Shown here: positions 13,633 through 14,691 of the stretch, in pieces
Layout of the letters: each line of letters opens with the position of its first letter
Numbering within the stretch: the first letter of the stretch is position 1
Assembly: GCA_025360945.1 (NCBI GenBank)
Contig: JANYBE010000616.1
Span: 1-14,691, forward strand
DNA length: 14,691 bases
Source: Rhizobacter sp.
Lineage (GTDB): Bacteria; Pseudomonadota; Gammaproteobacteria; Burkholderiales; Burkholderiaceae_C
Direction: 5' to 3'
Translations under genes and position numbers: made by a program
The notes under the pieces: model-generated
Database searches by the model: none
Told to the model about the DNA's origin: nothing
Seen by the model: the letters and a program-made list of their open reading frames with translations, nothing else

Positions 13633-14691
13633 ATGCCTTTGCTGCCACTGCTGTTTATCTCCTCACTGTTGCATGCCTATGTCGGCGTTCGCATCGCGCC
13701 GGATCTGCCCGATGGGCCGTGGTCAGTGTGGTTCGTGGCGCTCGTGACTGCCTCGGCCCTGCTGATGCCGATGGGTCTGTTGGCGCGCAGCGTGCGCAGG
13801 CAGCCGCTGTCGGACCGACTCGCATGGATCGGTTCGCTTGTGATGGGGCTGTTCTCGTCGATGTTCGTGTTGACGCTGCTGCGCGAAGGCGTGCTGCTGG
13901 GCGCGTGGCTCGTGGCATTGAATGGGGTCGCGGCTGCGAGCGCAGTCGCCGTCCCGTTGATCGCGTTGGCCGTCACGCTGTGGGGTTTTGTCAACGCGCG
14001 CCGCACCGCGGCAGTGGTGGCCGTCGACGTGCCGATCGCCGATCTGCCCGCTGCCCTGCACGGCTTCACGATCGCGCAGATCAGCGACATCCACGTAGGT
14101 CCGACAATCAAGCAGCCGTACCTGCGCCGAATCGTCGAAGCCGTCAACGCGCTCGGTGCCGACATGGTTGCCGTGACCGGCGACCTGGTCGACGGTTCGG
14201 TGCGCGAACTCGGCGTACACGTCGCGCCGCTGGCCGGGCTGGCGTCGCGCCACGGCACCTTCTTTGTCACTGGCAACCACGAGTACTACTCCGGTGCGCC
14301 GGCCTGGGTCGCCGAATTGCGGCGTCTGGGGCTGTGTGTGCTGATGAACGAGCATGTGGTGCTCGAACACGGTGCGGCATCGCTGGTCGTCGCCGGCGTC
14401 ACCGATCACAGCGCTCACCACTTCGACCCGACTCAGCGCAGCGACCCTGCAGCCGCGATGGCCGGCGCGCCTGCGCACGCCGCGGTGAGGCTGCTGCTGG
14501 CGCACCAGCCGCGCAGCGCCGACCTGGCCGAGCAAGCCGGCTTTCAATTGCAGCTCTCGGGCCATACGCACGGCGGCCAGTTCTTGCCATGGAACCTGTT
14601 CGTGCGCCTGCAGCAGCCGTTCACCGCCGGATTGCATCGGCTGCGTCGCTTGTGGGTTTATACGAGCCGGGGCACCGGTTACTGGGGCCCG
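13633..14691 (+). CDS. Membrane-anchored metallophosphoesterase (YkuE-like), partial
   Basis: The frame is open for 353 codons from the ATG at 13633 to the window end with no stop, so the C-terminus is missing. An in-frame TGA at 13621 rules out a longer N-terminus. The first 135 or so residues hold about four membrane helices (PLLPLLFISSLLHAYVGV, WFVALVTASALLMPMGLL, AWIGSLVMGLFSSMFVLTLL and AASAVAVPLIALAVTLWGF). The catalytic domain follows with all metal motifs: DIH (D152, H154), GDLVD (D184), GNHE (N215, H216), H291 in LAHQP and GHTHGG (H311, H313). It would hydrolyse phosphoesters using two metal ions, as in the YkuE/YaeI group. The domain probably faces one side of the inner membrane; which side is not clear. 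The ribosome-binding site is weak. Confidence 0.85.
   Translation, partial: MPLLPLLFISSLLHAYVGVRIAPDLPDGPWSVWFVALVTASALLMPMGLLARSVRRQPLSDRLAWIGSLVMGLFSSMFVLTLLREGVLLGAWLVALNGVAAASAVAVPLIALAVTLWGFVNARRTAAVVAVDVPIADLPAALHGFTIAQISDIHVGPTIKQPYLRRIVEAVNALGADMVAVTGDLVDGSVRELGVHVAPLAGLASRHGTFFVTGNHEYYSGAPAWVAELRRLGLCVLMNEHVVLEHGAASLVVAGVTDHSAHHFDPTQRSDPAAAMAGAPAHAAVRLLLAHQPRSADLAEQAGFQLQLSGHTHGGQFLPWNLFVRLQQPFTAGLHRLRRLWVYTSRGTGYWGP

Noticed and set aside
13723..14637. A 304-codon open frame on the minus strand.
   Set aside because: It is antisense to the metallophosphoesterase, whose full motif set is on the plus strand. Its Gln/Arg/His-rich content is typical of a shadow frame.

Overview
The window comes from a GC-rich proteobacterial chromosome. 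A Burkholderiales-type betaproteobacterium is the best guess, from base composition, GTG/TTG starts, the style of the XylF-like binding protein, and relatives I recall for several genes. This is an inference, not a lineage proof. No rRNA, tRNA or CRISPR array was seen.

Left part (1-5056). The 3' end of an ISL3-type transposase runs straight into the 5' end of a VOC/glyoxalase-fold gene that also carries a one-base frameshift. Next, on the minus strand, is a clean pentose ABC-transport operon read right to left: a ROK-family repressor (XylR-like), a periplasmic binding protein (XylF-like), a permease (XylH-like) and a single-domain ATPase (XylG-like). A perfect 15-bp palindrome lies between a plausible -35 and -10 ahead of the repressor gene, and an intercistronic stem-loop separates the xylF- and xylH-like genes.

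Middle part (5187-8280). A TPR-GGDEF diguanylate cyclase gene is broken by a one-base deletion inside its GGDEF signature. After about 300 bp with no gene comes the decayed C-terminal half of an FAD-linked, berberine-bridge-type oxidase with at least four lesions. It meets, tail to tail, a cytidine/dCMP-deaminase-like gene that stops just before its zinc-binding catalytic motif.

Right part (8282-14691). An intact minus-strand pair encodes an SDR dehydrogenase followed by an aldehyde dehydrogenase resembling 2,5-dioxovalerate (alpha-ketoglutarate semialdehyde) dehydrogenases. With the pentose transporter this could belong to an oxidative pentose (Weimberg-like) route, but the other pathway enzymes are not in the window. 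A 48-bp tandem duplication covers the junction of the two genes and gives the dehydrogenase two in-frame start regions. Upstream lies a graveyard of two fused fragments, one of a class III CoA-transferase and one of an FAD-dependent oxidoreductase. Then come a zinc-ribbon/DUF4870-like membrane protein, convergent with a PspC-SHOCT and small-membrane-protein pair, an SDR protein lacking the usual catalytic Tyr and Ser, and, divergent from it, a membrane-anchored metallophosphoesterase that runs off the end.

Overall, two clean metabolic operons are embedded in patches of decay. The clustering of lesions suggests real gene death in at least two patches, while the single frameshifts in the VOC and GGDEF genes could be either real or sequencing errors.
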